Source: Candidatus Paraburkholderia kirkii | GTDB taxonomy: Bacteria > Pseudomonadota > Gammaproteobacteria > Burkholderiales > Burkholderiaceae | Direction: 5' to 3' | Assembly: GCA_001189345.1 (NCBI GenBank) | Contig: LFKV01000020.1 | Location: forward strand, 1-49,922 | DNA: 49,922 nucleotides | Part shown: one piece after another, positions 48,073 through 49,922 of the stretch | Numbering within the stretch: the stretch's first letter is position 1 | Layout of the letters: every line of letters starts with the position of its first letter | The notes under the pieces: model-generated | What the model was told of the DNA's origin: nothing | Seen by the model: only the letters and a program-made list of their open reading frames with translations | The model's database searches: none | Position numbers and translations under genes: made by a program

Positions 48073-49173
48073 TCACGCCACCGCCACCACAAACCCCCTC
48101 TTCCTCAGCAGTTCCAGCACGCCCCTCGGCCCGCCGAGATGCAGCGCGCCGATCGCCAAGAACACCGGCTTGTCCGGCGAGGCCAACTGCACCATCCGCT
48201 GCACGAATCGCCGATTCCTGTCGTACACTACGCGATTGTCGACCTGCGCCGCCAGCGCCCTCGACCGCGCAAGCTTGCTGCTCTTCGCGTCGTCCCAGGC
48301 CTTGAGCGCATCCGCGTCGCCGATGCGCCATAGCCGATGCAACTCCTTCACGTCCGCGATATTCTCCGCCGGCGTCTGCACCAGATCCTGCCCGAGCATC
48401 TCGCGCTGCTGCGCGGACGTCAGCCGCGTGAACGTCGAGATCTGCTCGTTCAGGCTCTCCAGCCCGACGATCTTCCCCCGCGCCCGCAGATACACGTTCT
48501 GCAACTGCGCCTCGGTGCCGTACTCGTTCTGAAACCCGGCCTTCAACGTGTCGTACGTTTCGATCAGCATCGACGCCAGCCACGGCCGCATATGCCGCAG
48601 CTCCTTCAACGCCTCCGGATTGCCGCGCATGCGCGCCTCGACCTTCTTCCACATCGAGTCCGGCAGATAATCGATCAGACACTCGCTACGGCACATGCCG
48701 TAGCGGTTCACGTCGTCCTGGGAAAGCAGCAGTTCGTCGGGTGAGATTTCGAGCGCCAATGTCGGCGATGCATCGAGTGCGGCGAGAATCAGCTGGCGAA
48801 ACGGTTGCTCGGGAGGATAGTCGCTCGCGAAACCCACATGCAGCGTGCCGAGCACGTAGAGGGTCGTCGTGCCCTTCGTTGCAACGTAGAACGGCATGCG
48901 CGGCGGCTGCGCGCGCACCGGGCCGCTCGCGGTCGTGCCGTTCGAGCGGTCGGTGCGGGGCGCGGGAGCCGGCCTAGAAGGCGCGGCGGCCGTTCCGGCA
49001 TCGCCCGCGGCTTGAGGCGTGCGCAATCCGACAACGGCGCAACTCGTCGTCGACACCGCCATGCCCGCCGTAAACAGCACGAACGACAGCACGAAGGCTG
49101 TCGCTTTGGCGAACGCCGCGCGGCAGAAGCGCGGCTTGTCGTATGAATCCGGCACGACCGACATCTTACTCAT
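48073..49173 (-). CDS. TraB/GumN family protein
   Basis: The product has 366 residues. The N-terminus has a basic start and a hydrophobic segment (AFVLSFVLFTAGMAVSTTSC), a possible signal anchor or lipoprotein-like leader, then a Pro/Ala-rich linker to about residue 90. The TraB/GumN domain follows: FYVATKGTTTLYVLGTLHVG (the conserved GTxH), LALEISPDELLLSQDDVNRY, SLNEQISTFTRLTSAQQREM and the C-terminal VFLAIGALHLGGPRGVLELL (GxxHLxG). Such proteins are putative TIKI-like metalloproteases or pheromone-shutdown relatives; the bacterial role is unknown. The start at 49173 lies only about 20-60 bases from an incoming IS630-family element, which may have displaced its promoter. Intact. Confidence 0.85.
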   Translation of the reverse strand: MSKMSVVPDSYDKPRFCRAAFAKATAFVLSFVLFTAGMAVSTTSCAVVGLRTPQAAGDAGTAAAPSRPAPAPRTDRSNGTTASGPVRAQPPRMPFYVATKGTTTLYVLGTLHVGFASDYPPEQPFRQLILAALDASPTLALEISPDELLLSQDDVNRYGMCRSECLIDYLPDSMWKKVEARMRGNPEALKELRHMRPWLASMLIETYDTLKAGFQNEYGTEAQLQNVYLRARGKIVGLESLNEQISTFTRLTSAQQREMLGQDLVQTPAENIADVKELHRLWRIGDADALKAWDDAKSSKLARSRALAAQVDNRVVYDRNRRFVQRMVQLASPDKPVFLAIGALHLGGPRGVLELLRKRGFVVAVA

Positions 49174-49194
49174 AAGTCGTGAATTTTGCGGACA

Positions 49195-49922
49195 GCTAGT
49201 CTATGCTTGAGCGATAGCTATTGGGAGCATCGCCCATGAAACGAGATGGCCGGAGTCTGGCTCACAACACGCTCGAAGAGATGCGTATCCTTGCAGTTCA
49301 GCGTATGGCTGAAGGCGAGCATCCGAATGATGTTGCCGCGTCGTTTGGGATGCATCGCTCGTGGGCGTACAAGATCAGGGCACAGGCGCGAGGCCGTGGT
49401 CATGGTGTGCGAGCGCTGCGATCGACCAAGGGCACAGGTCGCCCACGTACGCTTACTGCGACGCAGGAGCAGCGGGTAATGCGTTGGGTTAATGGCAAGA
49501 ATCCAATACAGTACGGGTTTGATTTTGGCTTGTGGACGCGCAACCTGGTCCGTGAGCTGGTACGACAGAGATTCGACGTCACGTTAAGTCTGGCTTCGAT
49601 CGGTGCGATGCTCGCCCGTCTGCACCTGACGCCGCAAAAGCCGCTGCAGCGTGCTTACCAGCGTGATCCGGAAGCGATCGAGCGTTGGCAGCGAGACACC
49701 TATCCGAACATTGCCAGGCGGGCTCGTGAGCAGAAGGCGGACATCTTTTTCTGGGACGAATCGGGCTTCCGTGCTGACTCGGTACATGGCAGGACGTGGG
49801 CTGCCGCGCGGTGAAACGCCGGTGGTCGAGCGGCCCGGCGAACGTCACAGCATGGGCGCCGCGTCCGCCGTTAATTCGAAGGGAGCTTTCTGGTTTGCGA
49901 CGTATGAAGGGGCACTAAGAGA
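49195..49922 (+). mobile_element. Second type of IS630-family element, runs off the window
   Basis: Just after the 5' end of the TraB/GumN gene the sequence changes to a different IS630-family element carrying the transposase at 49236. It is unrelated in detail to copies A-C. The left boundary is approximate (near AGCTAGTCTATGCTTGAG); the right end is outside the window. Confidence 0.6.
49236..49922 (+). pseudogene. IS630-family transposase, frameshifted and partial
   Basis: The ATG at 49236 has GGGAG ten bases upstream. The HTH part is MKRDGRSLAHNTLEEMRILA, VQRMAEGEHPNDVAASFGMH, RSWAYKIRAQARGRGHGVRA; next comes a Thr/Arg-rich linker and the start of the DDE core KADIFFWDESGFRADSVHGR (first Asp). 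Near 49800 one base is missing: the frame stops at TGA 49812, while the next frame continues LPRGETPVVERPGERHSMGA, NSKGAFWFATYEGAL to the window end. The second Asp and Glu would lie outside. Frameshift confidence is high because the family motif GERHSMGAASAV is plainly in the other frame. Confidence 0.78.

Overview
The window looks like a chromosomal segment of a Burkholderia-group betaproteobacterium (Burkholderia/Paraburkholderia/Caballeronia). It is GC-rich, and the order relA - tRNA-Val - thrS - infC - rpmI - rplT - pheS - pheT - ihfA - merR, a prpC - (MliC-like) - prpD - acnA run and scoAB all fit that group. The naming is inferred from protein content and gene order; no search was run.

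The main impression is genome erosion. Housekeeping genes are intact (prpD, acnA, the thrS-to-merR block, relA, scoAB, ETF-QO). Most accessory genes between them are broken by frameshifts, nonsense codons, internal deletions or insertion sequences. Several lesions are short tandem duplications (14, 10 and 4 bp). This resembles a host-restricted or recently bottlenecked lineage with IS expansion.

Layout. 1-2.5 kb: an alanyl-tRNA editing gene cut by a decayed IS66 element. 2.6-7.3 kb: an MFS carrier (reverse) beside a broken GMC alcohol dehydrogenase and a broken alkyl sulfatase. 7.4-11.35 kb: a promoter with a strongly folded leader, a broken TonB-dependent receptor and two broken CobW-type GTPases, probably a former metal (zinc) scarcity locus. 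11.4-12.5 kb: IS630 copy A, which removed the 5' end of prpC. 12.5-18.2 kb: prpC remnant, an MliC-like secreted protein, prpD, acnA. 18.2-20.2 kb: a DUF2917 gene divergent from a broken MocR-type regulator, with a repeated GAACA motif between them. 20.2-22 kb: composite IS2-like/IS630 unit, truncated. 22-24.4 kb: a truncated PP-loop-like protein, a small phage-like gene and a broken SDR. 24.6-35.3 kb: translation and stringent-response block on the reverse strand; its tRNA-Val(GAC) has lost most of the D-loop. 35.4-36.7 kb: broken RidA and alpha/beta-hydrolase genes. 36.9-42.2 kb: succinyl-CoA:3-ketoacid CoA-transferase, broken PAS-LuxR regulator, thioesterase, SDR, ETF-ubiquinone oxidoreductase. 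42.2-44.4 kb: second composite IS2-like/IS630 unit. 44.4-47.1 kb: an AT-richer decayed pair that looks like a secreted GH19-type cell-wall hydrolase and its periplasmic immunity protein, translationally coupled. 47.1-48 kb: three small genes, one DUF5372-like. 48.1-49.2 kb: a TraB/GumN-family protein. 49.2 kb to the end: a different IS630-family transposase running off the window.

The most unusual items are the D-loop-deleted tRNA-Val, the decayed effector/immunity pair, the identical C-terminal frame change in all three IS630 copies, the duplicated composite in which the IS630 terminal repeat supplies the start codon of the IS2-like orfA, and the coordinated decay of a metal-uptake locus that keeps a conspicuous structured leader.
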